Assembly (NCBI RefSeq): GCF_026210795.1
Contig: NC_089447.1
Location: 126,501-190,500 of the forward strand
Length of the DNA: 64,000 nt
Direction of reading: 5' to 3'
DNA from: Rhizophagus irregularis
Lineage: Eukaryota; Glomeromycota; Glomeromycetes; Glomerales; Glomeraceae
Position numbers and translations under genes: made by a program
In this document: piece after piece, positions 22,773 through 36,471 of the stretch
Layout of the letters: each line of letters begins with the position of its first letter
Position numbering within the stretch: the stretch's first letter is position 1
Notes under the pieces: model-generated
The model's input: the letters and a program-made list of their open reading frames with translations, nothing else
What the model was told of the DNA's origin: nothing
Databases searched by the model: none

Positions 22773-25180
22773 TAATATTTTGATAACATCACGTTTATTT
22801 TTCAATTTTCGATTTTTCTTTTACACCTTCACTTTTCTTTTCTTTTTTTTTTGTTTGCTTAGGAATTTATTTTCTTTGTAATAAATTTGGTTATATTTGA
22901 TACTGTATCTTTTTACTTTTTATTTGGGTTTATTACACGTTTTAACAAGTTCAAACGTACGGTATGATAATCTATAAAATGGGAACCAATAACGATTTTG
23001 GGATTTTCATTATACAGCAAAGTATATAGTATATATGAATTTTTTTAGTAAGAATAAATAAATAAAGTTCTATTATAAAAAAAATATATTCTCAAAAATT
23101 TTTTCCGAATTAAAATTAAAAATATGATTGCTGATATAAAGAAAAAAATAATAAATAAATAAAAATAAAATAAAGTTTTATTATAAAAAAAATATATATT
23201 CTAAAAATTTTTTTCCGAATTAAATTAAAAGAATAAAATAAAATATTGCTGATATAAAGAAAATTATTAATTCGCGAACACAGATCCACTTTTTGATCAT
23301 GCTAATTTCATAGATCATTTAGATGAAATATTTATTAAATTTAAAGTAGTGACCAAGAAATCAATTTACAAATATGAACAATAATTAAATTTAATATAAA
23401 TATGGTGAATATAGATTTTATACATAAATAAAACGTTGATAGTTAAACATATATTGGCCAACAATAAAAAAAAAGAAAAAGTTGTAACCAATCAATCAGT
23501 ATATACTGAATAATAATGATTTTATAGTAAAGTTTCACATGCAAAATATAAGATTAATTTATACCTGCAAACAAAATATTACATACTTTTCCCTTTGATT
23601 TACATCAAAAAATTTTATTGTACTCATGTAAACTTATGCAAATTTATTACGCAAATTTACGCCACATAATACAAACTACGTAAACATACGTATTATAGTC
23701 TTATATAGAAATAAACATGCAAATTTGTAATATTTACATAAATTTATGATGTAAACATATGATGTAAATTTACACAAATTTTACGCAATATACTATCTAT
23801 ATTAAGTAATAAGCGTAAAATTCACATGTGTTTTATGCAATATTAAAAATTGTAAATGTAATGATGCACCAATTAGAAAATTTTTTTTGATATATGAGGT
23901 TTAATTTCTAAAATTGTATAATTCTCATGAAATATAATAAATAAAACTGCGGTTGTTGCCTTTTTAGTAATCATTCTATAATAACGTAAATTAAAATATT
24001 TAATAATATTGTATAAAATAATATTTACAAGTAATATTTTATTAAATCTGGTATTATCTGGATATCAATAAATTTAAATTTAAAAATATATAAAATATAT
24101 TAGATTAAATGATCTGCATTATATTTCACATCTGTTACAATTAAAAAGTTATATATATTTTATATTATTATATAAAAATTTATAAAAATAAAATTTTATA
24201 AATAAACTTAATAATAACCAATTATACTAATTTTTGTTATAACGATAAGCATTATTTTTAATAATAAGTAATTATTTATATAATTAGAATTTAATATAAT
24301 AATTTAAAATAGACTAATTTTAGCTTATAATAAACTTTTTTTTACTAAAATCATTTATATAAAATTTTATATATTATATACAGTATATTAAAATTAAAAT
24401 TATAAATTAGCTATATTAGTATTATATTAGGCCAATTATGTAGCTAGTCTTTTGGAAATATCCATCTTGATTTTTGAAAAGCTAGTATCCAATACTAGCA
24501 GTACAAGATATTTATCCTTCAAGGTATATTTTAATTAAAGTAGCTGATTAACTGCTAGTACTTTAACAGCTTAACTGCTTACCACCCTAAGGTTAGCAGA
24601 TTCAAGTATATTTATTAGCATTATATTAGTATATAATAAAAAAATAATAAATGATTATATAACAAAAATAAATTGCATTTTGTGAAAATCCATTTCAAAT
24701 ATAATATGATCAACTTTATAATTTAATTTAAAAAATATAATTCCATATTTTAATTTGTAAATTATAATAATTATTTTATAAATTAACTTATTTAAATAAA
24801 ATTTTTATACTAATAAAAAATTAGTTGAATTATATAAATAAAAAATTTCTGCTAAATTTGTTAAATTTGATTTCTTTAATATAATTATACTGTATATATA
24901 TAAATACTTTATATATTTAATATTTAAAATAAAAAATAAATTTTTTACAAATATGATAAATGTAATAAATGAATTGATTCATTATTTTTTTTTTATTTTT
25001 AAAATATAGACACGACTGGAGTATTCATTATTTATTAAATTTTTATTTCACAGAATTCATTATTTAGAACCAGTCCACGTGACTATATTTTGTTAGTATC
25101 CTATTTGTCACATATTAAATGTCACATGGTAAATTTTCTTAGTGCCAGCTAAATTCCTATAATGCTGGTAACGAGCCATG
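22773..25180. other. Very AT-rich gene-free stretch
   Basis: No open frame of interest. It contains a direct duplication of about 110 bases (see 23053-23265), degenerate ACGCAAATTTACG-type repeats at 23620-23830, and an island of CTAGTA-rich sequence at 24440-24610. Confidence 0.6.
23053..23265. repeat. Tandem duplication, about 110-base unit x 2
   Basis: Both units carry AATAAAGTT(C/T)TATTATAAA, a TATATTCT block, TTTTTTCCGAATTAAA and ATTGCTGATATAAAGAAA in order. Confidence 0.8.
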
Positions 25181-25224
25181 ATGTTGGCCAATTACGTGAC
25201 AGATTTACTGTGCAATCTACAGTC

Positions 25225-25378
25225 AGCTCTTAATATAACGAACCCTCTGTATTAAATTTTATGTCTAATAAATATAATTCGTTATAACAAGGGATATTTG
25301 ACGTATTTGGTTGGTTAAATGTCACGTGTTATGAAAATTTCGGTATGAAGCGAGTTCGTTATATCGTAGGGGGTTTTT
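25225..25378. repeat. Probable small inverted-repeat element
   Basis: CTTAATATAACGAACCC near 25230 is matched by the complement of GAGTTCGTTATATCGTAGGG near 25352 (shared ATATAACGAAC). The boundaries are uncertain. Confidence 0.4.
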
Positions 25379-26211
25379 AATTTAAATATTTAAAGTCAAT
25401 TCTAAAAAAATAAATTTGAAGCTTTGAAAAATATTTTTTCATATTAAATATATCAAATCAATTTAGCCTAACAAGTAACAATCTTTGGATTTAGTTTAAA
25501 CTTAAATTATATTCGCATCAAATTCTCAAATTTAATTTTAGTGTAACTTATGCGGTAGTTATTTATAAATCCGCAAATATAAAGTAAAATATAACGCACA
25601 AACTAATATTATAGATTTAAAAATTTAAAAATATATTATTTTTTTACTAAAAAGTATGGTAAAATTTTAAACAATAAAGGCCATTTTTATAAGATCTGAA
25701 TAATCGAATTCAGAAAAAATGTAATTTATAAATTTGAAGACTTGAATAATTTGTTATCTATTGATTGTAAAAAGATGAAAATTAGCTCATTGAATTCATC
25801 ACATCAAGAAATATATCTAACGGTAACAATTTCTTATTACGTGATGTCAGATATTAGCTTAATAATCTATACACTTATCACTAAAATTATAGATGAATTT
25901 TTACAATTGATTCACAGATCTTAAATCTGAATTAATTAATCAAATTAAATTAAAAGTATTAAATTTTAACACGTGATACGCGATAAAAGCACATGACGCA
26001 ACTTTTGACCTACTAATATCACATATAGGTTTAAAAAATATAAAAATTAATAATTTTATGTCTTAAGTAATAAAGAATTTGAACCTCCATTATATACATG
26101 AAGATGTCACATGGTATTGTTGATGTATTGATATACTGTATTTGCGAGCGAAGGATGTAAGATTCCTATAAAATTGACACTCTAGTTACAAGGTATATTA
26201 TCACCATTGCC

Positions 26212-26808
26212 GATCGAGTAAGGTTGGATTAGTCCGGTCCAGTCCGATCCAATCCCAAAAAGACCGGCCTTTCAGCTAGGACCGGACCGGACCGGCAGTC
26301 CTTAAAGTTTTTAAATTATCTTATTATATCAACGGTATTCTTGGGTTGATAATGAAATGCAGGTCGCACAAAAAATTGACATTAATTTATTATATTTATT
26401 ACCTTTGTTTTCATTGTAAACTAAAATCTCAAAGTTTAAGAGTAAAAATACTGGATAGAATTATACAACTATCGAAATATGAAAAAAAATTGTAATTGAA
26501 ATAAAAAAATAAAAGTAAAATTATCAATTGATGCTGATGCATATACGAAAAATTTTTTATTTCTCATACTTTAACATTTTTAAAGCATCAATGAGAAATC
26601 AAATGATATTGATATTACAAAATACCAAAATATGAAAATTTTGATATTTCAAAATGAAAACTTTATTAATAATATATAATTTATCATTTTTATATTAGAT
26701 AGAAAATTTTTGGACCGGTCCGGTCTTCAAATCTCGGACTGAAGATCGGGAAGATCGGTCCCAAGACACAGGACCGGTCTTTGCTGGGATCGATCCAACC
26801 CTACGATC
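26212..26808. mobile_element. Inverted-repeat element with GGACCGG-rich ends
   Basis: The left end GATCGAGTAAGGTTGGATT and the right end ATCCAACCCTACGATC are imperfect inverted repeats. Just inside both ends are clusters of GGACCGG / CCGGTCC, while the middle is AT-rich. No coding frame inside. No clean target duplication was recognised. Confidence 0.7.
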
Positions 26809-28037
26809 AAGTATTGTGACTCCGAAATCATTTAATCGAGACATTTCGAAACATATAATTTACCTTAATAAAAGAAATTTTCGTGCTATAAGTTAGTGTT
26901 TCGGGCGAATGAAACTTCCGAACTAGTTTCACACTGAGAGCAAAATCCGAAATAGGCGAAACTTGCAAAACACTTTTTATTTTTTTGTGATACATTTTAC
27001 GATAGTACAAACAACACAAAATTTATTAATAAATCGCAACTTTTACAATTTACATAGTATCAACTATTTCATCAGCTTCAGCAGCTGGGTCCCATTCAAT
27101 ATCATTTTCATTTTTCATCCATAGATTCTTCTATTTCATCATTTTCACTCTCTATACTATCTATACTATCTTCAATTATATCTTCTAAATTATTAATAAT
27201 AAATGTATCTAAATTTAAATAATTTAAATCTAATTCTTCCTCATCACCAATTACTATTTCCTTCTCATTAATGTAATAGTTAGGCAAATCATCTTCTAAT
27301 TCAAGAAGGTCTTGGTCGGGATTCAAATGAGCGTCAACAAAAATTTGATGAATTTCTTCAGCAGATCTTTCCACGCTGTAATGTGGTAATTCTTTTTGCC
27401 AGCTGCATGAGGCGTAACAGAAAAAAGTTTCACTGAACTAGGTAATCCTCATCTTCAGAAAGCTATCCTCAATGGAAGATCACCGTTCATCTGGAGTTTC
27501 AGTTTCACTTACTTTAATGTCGGGGGCTTTTCTCTTTTACGGTATTTCTTTATCTGGTACATTAATTCTTTACGTTCCCATTTTTTTCCCCATTTTCATA
27601 AAAATTTCATCTGCTATCAATAACAAATCTCTAAAGTTCCTTACGCCCAGTAAATACCTATTTAATTTAATAAAAAACAATTCACAAATAATTCACATTA
27701 GGGTTTAATATTATTTATTATTCCAATATTAAAAAATATAATTAATTTTTTTTTTTAATTATTATAAGTTATTGTGCTTTGCAACGATTAATATCACAAT
27801 TATTAACCAATGATAACAGAAGATTTTGTCACGTAGTGGTCAAATATGTCCAATCAGAATGCTAGAATTGGTTAATGCAAAGCACAATCACGATAATCCC
27901 ATTGACTTTAGCTTTTGATTTTTTAAAAATAACAAAATGATCGGCAAGTATATTTAATTAACGAAGTGCGATAATTCATATTTAATATTAATGTTATTAA
28001 TTATTATTTTTATTATTATATAATATATTATGGAAAT

Positions 28038-28315
28038 AAAATTTGTGCGCACCCGCGCATGTGCGCACCCCTCCATTTTTGGTAATTTTTATATAGTAAA
28101 TTTGTCGATCATCAATTATCATGTGACTTTAGTAAAATCCCGATTTTTTTAAATATTCATGCCGCAACTCTTACGTACATATTATAGAGCCTTAAATTTT
28201 ATTTACTATGCGTATTTTTGCCCATTCTACAACTTTACTTAATGAGCCATGAAGGGTTTAGAATGTCATTTTTGACTTTTATATATAATATATCCATGGG
28301 GTGCACACAAATTTT
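28038..28315. mobile_element. Small inverted-repeat element, about 280 bases
   Basis: The ends AAAATTTGTGCGCACCC and GGGTGCACACAAATTTT are complementary with one mismatch. It lies inside the shattered BED/hAT transposase. GCGCACC is repeated next to the left end. Confidence 0.65.
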
Positions 28316-29008
28316 AAACCCATATGTTATTACAAATTTATAATTATTTGTTAAAAAAATAAAAATTAAAATTTTTCTAATCGTCACAATTGAGAAATTA
28401 CAATATTTTTTTAATTGATTTATATAAATTATTTTAATAGTTACTAATTTACTTTTTAGAAAATCTATTGTATTCAAACTTACGGGATGTAAAACAAACT
28501 TACGGGATGTAAAAAAAAGTATGATAAATATGCCAGATCAGCAAATTCGATTAAAAAATTGAAATACACTGCTGACGAAAAGTACAACGATTCTTGATCG
28601 GTAATTTTTTAATTGCCGCTCCAAGTTTTGCAAGTCCAAGGAAACAATCAGCAAGAGTGCAGGATTGGGATTCTAATGCTGCAATTGATTGTTTAATAGG
28701 GTGTGGCGTAAATGCCAATACACGCACATCATCAAAAAATGCGCGTCAGTGATCGAAGTACTGATAAGGCCGTTCCAAGCTGATTCTTCGTTTAACATAA
28801 CATAAGTAGAACGGTGAGAGGGGGGGGATACTAAAAATAATACAACTATAATAATTTCACGTGATAATTATACTGCAATTTTATTAGATGTATGATGTAA
28901 TTTAAAAATGTATTAAACGAAAAATAAATAAAAATAATTAAAGTATTTTAAAATTATTTATTTGTATAATTGTATGTTAAAACTAATTACACTATTTGTC
29001 AATATAAT

Positions 29009-32000
29009 CTATGTTTTACGGCGCTTTGAGGCACGTCCGTTAGTCTTAATCTCTCCTTTAGTATGAAAACCTTTTCTATTCTCTATACACATCTCACATA
29101 GTGGATAAATTTGTTTGAAACGCTGTTTCAAAGATTCCGGAGGTGCCACCAAACCTTCACTTTCTCCACAATAGTAACAAATTGGATAATTTCCTGATTT
29201 ACGGCTTGAATAATACAATACTTCAATTGGTGAGTCACAATTGATACGTGTTCGTACAAACACTACTTCTTTCAAGTAGTGATCATCAGGAAAAATTGGT
29301 GCACCGCAGGAGTATGAATATGACTCTAGTACTTGTTGAAAATCTTGTTGTTCGTCACTATTCAAGAATTTGTCACTATACACACAGCGACGCTTTTTAC
29401 AATCTTCACAATCAATATAACCACGGATTTTCCCTACAACTAGAATAGATTTTGGAATAGGTTCTGCGTTCGCCTGTGATTGCATATATGTTGGTCTATA
29501 TTCTTCGGTAGTTCAGTTCCATAGACACTTTGAAAAGCCGCGTAATGGTCAGTATTCTCTATTTTTTAAAAGGGAGTTTATATGTTGAATTACATTAAAC
29601 TTATGAAATAACAATTGATATTAAACATACAAAATAATAATTAATAGATACCTTGCGAAGGGATCGGATCTGGAAGAAAACTCAAATCATGAAATTCTTG
29701 TGAAGGAAGACGAATTGGTTTACAATATGGACAAGTAGGATTATTGCACTTTTTTATCTTAATGTCAATGGAGTATATTAGGGGGGATAATAATATCTTT
29801 GGCAATTCTGCTTAAAATATTTTAAATGAATTTCACTATAGTCATCACAAAACCTGAAAACTATAGGCGCGCGCATGGCAATGAGTATCCATAAATTCAA
29901 TCAATGCAGAATGACGACGTATTTGCGATTGTGTGGTTTCGTCAATTTTCAAAGTGGGGTCTATAACAAAAATTGACTTCTCAAAATAATAAATAATATT
30001 AATATCAATTTGCATTTCAACAGATAGAATTTCATGGTGTATATAGTATTAAATTTTGTGGTTATAAAAGTTTAATTCAATAATAATATTTATTATCATA
30101 CGAAATTGATTATTACCTCAAATAATTTAGTAATTATTTCTTCACTTGCTGATCCATGACATTTGAATTTCTTATCTTTTAATACTAGCCGTTCTGTTCG
30201 ATTATTTAACATGTCTTGAATATTTGCTATACTCTCTATTAATTCAGAATTTAATTCATTAAATTCTTGAGCCTTTTTACGTATATCATCTAAGGTATTT
30301 GCCGTTTCAAACAAAGCTTCAGATTCAGGACTCATCTGATTACGCTTAAGTGCTACACCTTGTAAACCCAAATTCAAGATACTCATAATACGTTCAGCTG
30401 GATTTGTCCAGCTATGATTGGGCACAGTGCGAACTGCAATGAGCATGTCAAAATCCCCCTGTAGAAAAAGAGCAATCAATGCAATCTGCACAGATCCATA
30501 ATTGCATCGATGATCCGGCCCTCCATCAGTATAAAGGCATAGTATTGGTGGCGTTACTTGATGTTCATATTGGATATTAAGTGCATTTAAAAACTCAGTT
30601 GAATGTCTGATGGCAGAACTTGGCTCAAAGGTTGTATCTTTATAAGATACAAAAACTTGACCATCATAAAATGATCCAAAAATATCCTCAGGGATTGATA
30701 TGAAAAACGTAACTGATGGTGTTAAAGATAGCTTTGTGAAGTCATGATCTGCAGCAGCCAATGTACTATTTTGATCCACCATAGAGCGCCGGTTTCATAC
30801 ACCTGTAGAAACTGCAACATCTTCTCCAATAGGAACTTTATGTTTGTCATCTGCAGAAATCAAACAAGTCCACTGATGGTACTTAATGCAATATTCTCTA
30901 AGATACCGGAAAAGTGCTGCACAATAATGTGCATCATCACTATTTTTCTGAAGCAACCGACCTTGTACCTTAAATTTTACGTTGAATCGACCAGTGTGAT
31001 GTATAGATCGTGTTGCAATAGCATTTGTAGGGCAAAACTGTAGGCGGATCCATTCTTCTGATGGAATATGAATAGTAAAAGGAAGAGGATTACCATGGAT
31101 GATATATAATTTTTCCATTATTATTTCACGAAGATCACGAACAGATAAGGCTAATGGCATGTATAGAATAGTTTCATGTCTCCGTTCATCTACTGCAAGC
31201 AAGTTCTATTATTAATTCCAAATAAAATAATTTTATTATTTTTAGTGAATTAGAACACTTTATAACAAATTAAACAATAGAAAGTCCAACCTGTTCATTG
31301 AAATATGCTTCTGTTTCATCCCAAAATATATTAAATTTTGTTCCATCAAAACCATTATTTGTTCGCAAATCAGATATAATGGTGGGATCTGCCAAAGTTA
31401 ACATCAATTGTAATCTCTCTTCTACTTCACGACTGATAGAATTTGAAGATACGGCAGCATTACCAGTGAGATCAAAATGAAGCATACGTAGTACAGCTGG
31501 TGTAACTTTCTGAATGTACGAATACTATAAAAATTATTATGAGTGAGATAAAATAATATATTTGTTAAACATCTATTGCATTATTTTTACCTTATTAAGC
31601 ACATTCTTTTGCATTTGTCGTGTAAAATAATGAGGTAAACCTTCGTGAATCCTAGCAAGCATTCGTACTTTCAACGTTTCATTTTGTTCATCATTAAATT
31701 CTTCAGCTTCCGGAATTTTCCATACAAAATTAATGGTTCCCAAATGACTGCCTTGATGATACCTAAAAATGATAAATAATTATTATATAAATTTATAATG
31801 TAAATAAATTAATATAATGTTATAGATTTATATTTGAACCTATATATGCCTATTGGGAACATGAGCTGCAATTCTTTTATAAATCAGTATCTTTTCATAA
31901 CATCATTTGGAAGATATTGCTGAATGTTAACATGTTCATAAACTTGTTTTTCAAATAAAAGATTGTTCAGTTGTTTATATTTATCTTTGAGGTTATCACG

Positions 32001-32888
32001 TTTACAAGCAGCAGTCCGATACATAATACAGTTATTTTCAGGACCGCGAGCACTTTCATCACAATGGTGATGCTTGGTCATAATAATAGTAGCTTCATTT
32101 AGATACTGAACATATTTTTCCAGAATTCCAATTAGCGAAAGAATTGCTGGAACTACTTGATTCCATATATCATTACTTGCCCATGGTTGACTAATAGATA
32201 ATCCAAGAGAACTTGAAAGTTGAAGAAGTTTATGTTGTGACAATTGAATTTTTTTATGATGACCGGAATGGTAATATTGGTTATATGTATCACCATCTTG
32301 ATAGGTTTTCAGTTGTGTGAAAAGGATAGGCAAGTGACATGAACGTGCATTTAATGTGGAGTGATGTGGATCAATATACCAGATTGCATCCTTAATACGA
32401 TTTACAAATATTTTGCCAATCGTATCGTGCACACCACCCATCCAGCCAACTTTTAGATCTTGAAGAAGTTCGATAATTTCATTATAAAGTTGATCACAAT
32501 TATTATATTCAGTAATACGTTGAGGAAGTAAAAGTTTTCTTGAATTTTGCATTAAAATGCTAAAAGCACTTTCTCTATTTTGAGTCGGAATAGGAATATC
32601 TTGTGTATTTAAATTTGACTCAACAAAACAAAATTTAACTCGCAAAAACCCTAAAACTTCTAGTATTTTTAAGTCTCCTTTTAGTCCATTATCAACTTCT
32701 CGCCAGTTTTCAGACTTTTCTTGTCTAATAAAAATTTTAACCTCCCTATCGTTATATTGTCCTAATGTTATTGCATCAAAAAGGTCAGAAAATTTATTAT
32801 CTATGGCTTCTATACTCACTACACGTTCAGAAATAACACACTTAATACTTTCATTAACTTGAACCAAAAGATAAAGCATATTTTGCAC
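29009..32888 (-). pseudogene. Large DDE transposase with Cys-rich C-terminus, broken
   Basis: Exons on the minus strand: 31840-32888, 31591-31762, 31276-31524, 30117-31205, 29854-29960, 29652-29757 and 29009-about 29560, with GT..AG introns of 60-90 bases. Likely catalytic residues sit in LISADDKHKVPIG, LCLYTDGGPDHR and WTNPAERIMSILN (D, D, E). The C-terminus has zinc-binding pairs (CEDC, CYYCG, CEMC). Three lesions: a stop after DVMKRY (31884-31886), a CGA-to-TGA-type stop between STGV and NRRSMV (30795-30797), and a frame change near 29505 before YMQSQANAEP. I know this protein type as a repeated one in glomeromycete genomes but cannot place its superfamily. Dead as it stands, but only lightly decayed, so it is a young copy. 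Confidence 0.8.
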
Positions 32889-33097
32889 AAATATTTTACC
32901 ATAAAAGACTAATTAAAAGCATCCGTGTTTTACATAAAAAATCGCGAAAATATATTTAAATTTTATAGATCTATATCTATTTTGTAAATATCACGAGGGG
33001 CTTTCTTTAAAAAAGTACATTATCACTGATATATAAAATAATCAATAAAATATCATCACATGACTGAAACGTCGCAATTCTATTGGTCACGTATAAT

Positions 33098-36000
33098 TAG
33101 GGATGGGGAAGTTCCCGAAATGAGCGGTTCGAACCCAGTTTAGAACCAAGAACTGAACCGGACCTGAGAACCGGTTCAATTCTCTAGAACCGAACCCTCC
33201 GGTCTGAACCATTCGGTTCGGTTCAGTTCGATTTGTTAATACATGTGCCGATCAATAATTTGATCATAAATTTATTATAGTTATCCTATAAAAAATTTTA
33301 TCCGTTATTTCTGTAAAAATTCCGTAAAAATGAGCCTTTTACGGATCCAATGATCCATTCACTGAAAATGTAAATAACGATAAATTCCGGGATATAAGGT
33401 TATTATTACGTTATTTTGTATCATGCCGGAATTACATAAAATCGAACAATATGTAAGTAATGTAAATCTTATAGTTTATTTGATTACATAATCGTTATAT
33501 TTACGTTGATCCGATACATACTTTATTATATTTTTGCTATATATTTTTATATGTATTCGTTATTAATAAATATAACACTAAATTAATAATTTTAAATAAT
33601 TTATAAAAACATTTGAGTATTTGAACTTAATTTATGAAATTAATTCTATCATACGTACAAACAGTACAAAAAATTATATAAAAATATCTATAAAAATATA
33701 AACGGAATTATCCGTGAGAAATTGATTTTATCATGAAGATTGAATTCTAACTATGACAAAATTCCGGATCATAATTCACAAAAAAGTAAAAATTGATAAT
33801 ATATATTAATATAAACAATGTGATGATTAACCTAAAAAAGAATCTACTTTCCTTGTGTAATAGCCGATAACTGGATTATTCATAAATAAATACTGATGAT
33901 CTAAGAATAATATTCTCTTTTCGGAATGGACGTTCTGAAAGAATGTCAAGCGACGAAGAATTCAACCCCAACCAAGAAAATCTAGAAGAATATGACACTG
34001 AAGAGTGGGAAGGTTCTGAGGAGCAAATTTGTTCAGAACTTAGTGATTTGGACATATCAAATACGTTAGGAAGTACCGTATAGTTATACTTTGATAAGAA
34101 CCCATCATACACACCAGGCTATAATGTCTGTAAAAAGTGTTCACATAGATATAAAATAACAACGGGTGTTAGTACTTTACGAAAACATCTTAATAAACAC
34201 CAATTACGAGCACCTACGAAGAAATATCAAGTCTTGACTAAAAAAGGCGTTCCTTTCAACTATGATGAACAAAAAATTCACGATAAATACCTTACCAATT
34301 GGTTGATATGTGATCTCCAGCCCTTTACTGTTGTTGAAACTCATCATTTTAAAGCATTTCTTAATTTCTTTTGCCCAAATTATATCATTCCTGACCGGCA
34401 TAAGGCAAAAGGTATTAATTTATCGTGTAAAATCTTTTAAAAGGCATATCTAATTATCTTTCTATTTAAATAGATTTCATAATCGATACATTTACAGCCC
34501 AAAGAAACACAGTTATTGGCGAACTTCGTAAAATTACAGGGAAATTCGCATTAACGGCAGACATGTGGACGTCTACTATAAATCAGGAGGCATTTTTAGG
34601 AATCACGATTCATTATGTAGATCTTGATTGGAAACTCCAGAACTTTCTTCTAGATATCATTCCTTTCAAAATTAGGCACACCGGAACAAATATTGCACAA
34701 GAAATAAAGCGCACCTTGGAGGAGTTCAATATTTTTGATAGAATTATCGCGCTCACGACAGATAATGAGTCCGCTATGATAGTTTGTGGAAGAGAGATAG
34801 CTTTAACTATAGAAGACGAAATTTCTTCCATGACTTTTTCTCATTGCCGATGCGCTGCACATGTCCTAAATTTGGGCGTACAGGAAGGATTAAAACTTAT
34901 TAATGATTCTGTTAAAAAAGCGCGTAAACTTATGAAGAGTATCAAAAATTCAACTCGCTTGTGTGATGAACTTCGTCTCCTATGTGATTTAAAGAATATG
35001 AAATACCTTAAACCTCTTATTGATATAGTTACTCGCTGGAACTCGACCTTTTATATGCTAAGATGGTTGGAAGCACTTGAACCAGCATTAGTCTTACTGG
35101 TAGCTGATAATCGATCAATCAGTATCTATTATCCAAATGATGATGACTGGATTGCTATCAAAGTAAATAAAACCATTTAAATAATAAAATAATTTTTATT
35201 CAATTTTCTAATATTACTTCCTTTACCTTTAAACTAGGATACACTCTTACTTCTTGAACTCCTGGAAAGAGCTACCAAGTATTTATCTGCATCTTCCTAT
35301 CCAACTATAGGAGAAACTCGTTTTATTTTTTCAGGAATCCAAGCACATTTAATAAAATATATGGAAAAGGAAACTTTTACTCAACGTGATATGGCATCTT
35401 CAATATATAGGAAAATTCGACAATACTGGATGATTATGGACGAATCTTCAATAATTTCTGCAATTGTAGACCCTCGAAATAAACTTACAGTCTTCCCAGA
35501 AGAATCAAGGTTGAATGCTCTCAGGCATATCCAAGCCATATACAAGATTTACAAAGAGCAATTCACACCTACGAATACAGTGCAATATGCTTCTAATAGC
35601 AAACGCCAGTATTTTTTACTACTCCAACAAGAAAATGAAGTAGACCGAATTAATGAAGAAATGTTTACTTCAACAATAGAATTGGAAGAACTGGATCATT
35701 ATCTCCAATTACCAGTTGATGTGGGAACTGACCCTCTTATGTGGTGGCAAGCGCATTATAACGAATTTCCAGTTTTATGTAATATTGCGCGAGATTTTCT
35801 CCCTATTCAAGCAACTAGCGTTGCATCAGAGCAAGCATTTTCGGTTGCTGGAAACACAATTACTAAAACCCGAAATCGTTTGTTACCAGAGACAGCAAGA
35901 GCATGTCTGTGTGTGAAAAGTTGGATGGATAAGGGTTTGATTGAATAATAATTAGTAATTTTTATATTGAATAATGCTTTAAAAAAAACATTATATTAAT

Positions 36001-36471
36001 AAATAATGGAAAGAACAATATAATTGTATATTTGTATTCTTGGGAGGTGTGATTTAGGTTTTAGTGAGAAAAAGGTTATAAAAAACTTTTTCTTTTTAAT
36101 TGTTGAAGTACATTTACAGTAATTTTATTAATACTGCAATAAACGTTTTAATTTTAGCTTTATACATTTTTCTCAAAAAAAAAATTCGCGTTTATTTAAT
36201 ATTCAATTATTTATAAAGTGCACAAAAGAAACTAACCTTAAAAGGTTAAAATCAAGGTTTTGCATACACTAGAGACCAATTAAACTGCGATATTAACAAA
36301 CAAAGTTGTGGCTTGTCAGATGATCAGATGACATACCGTTAATTATTTAAAATTCAAACTGACCTGAAGAACCGAACCGCTCAGAATTACTTTTTTGAAC
36401 GAACCGGTTCAAAACCGGTTAAACCGCTTTGCGGAACCAGAACCGAACCGATAGAACCGTCCCCATCCCTA
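33098..36471. mobile_element. hAT transposon, 3374 bases, perfect 8-base duplication
   Basis: The ends TAGGGATGGGGAAGTTC and GAACCGTCCCCATCCCTA are inverted repeats. The target duplication CGTATAAT is exact (33090-33097 and 36472-36479). Both ends carry many GAACCGGTTC / GAACCGAACC motifs, presumed transposase binding sites. It contains one transposase gene on the plus strand. It is the innermost and therefore youngest large insertion of the stack. Confidence 0.95.
33943..35948 (+). pseudogene. hAT transposase with BED zinc finger, one internal stop
   Basis: Three exons, 33943-34411, 34474-35162 and 35238-35948, give 622 codons with one TAG at 34081-34083 (codon 47). The stop stands where BED fingers normally have Trp, just before LYFDKNPSYTPGYNVCKKC; LRKHLNKH completes the finger. 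The catalytic core follows: GKFALTADMWTS, ALTTDNESAM, RCAAHVLNLGVQ and IVTRWNSTFYMLRWLE. The C-terminal dimerisation block has LEELDHYLQLP, DPLMWWQAH, FPVLCNIARDFL and QATSVASEQAFSVAGNTIT. Full length for the family. The start is the first ATG before an acidic N-terminus. Apart from the TAG it looks intact; a G-to-A change of TGG would explain it. An N-terminally shortened product lacking the DNA-binding finger remains possible. Confidence 0.9.

Noticed and set aside
27108-27374. Acidic 88-codon minus-strand frame as a separate gene
   Set aside because: It is the acidic C-terminal part of the shattered BED/hAT transposase; the reading continues after one frameshift to a stop at 27050.
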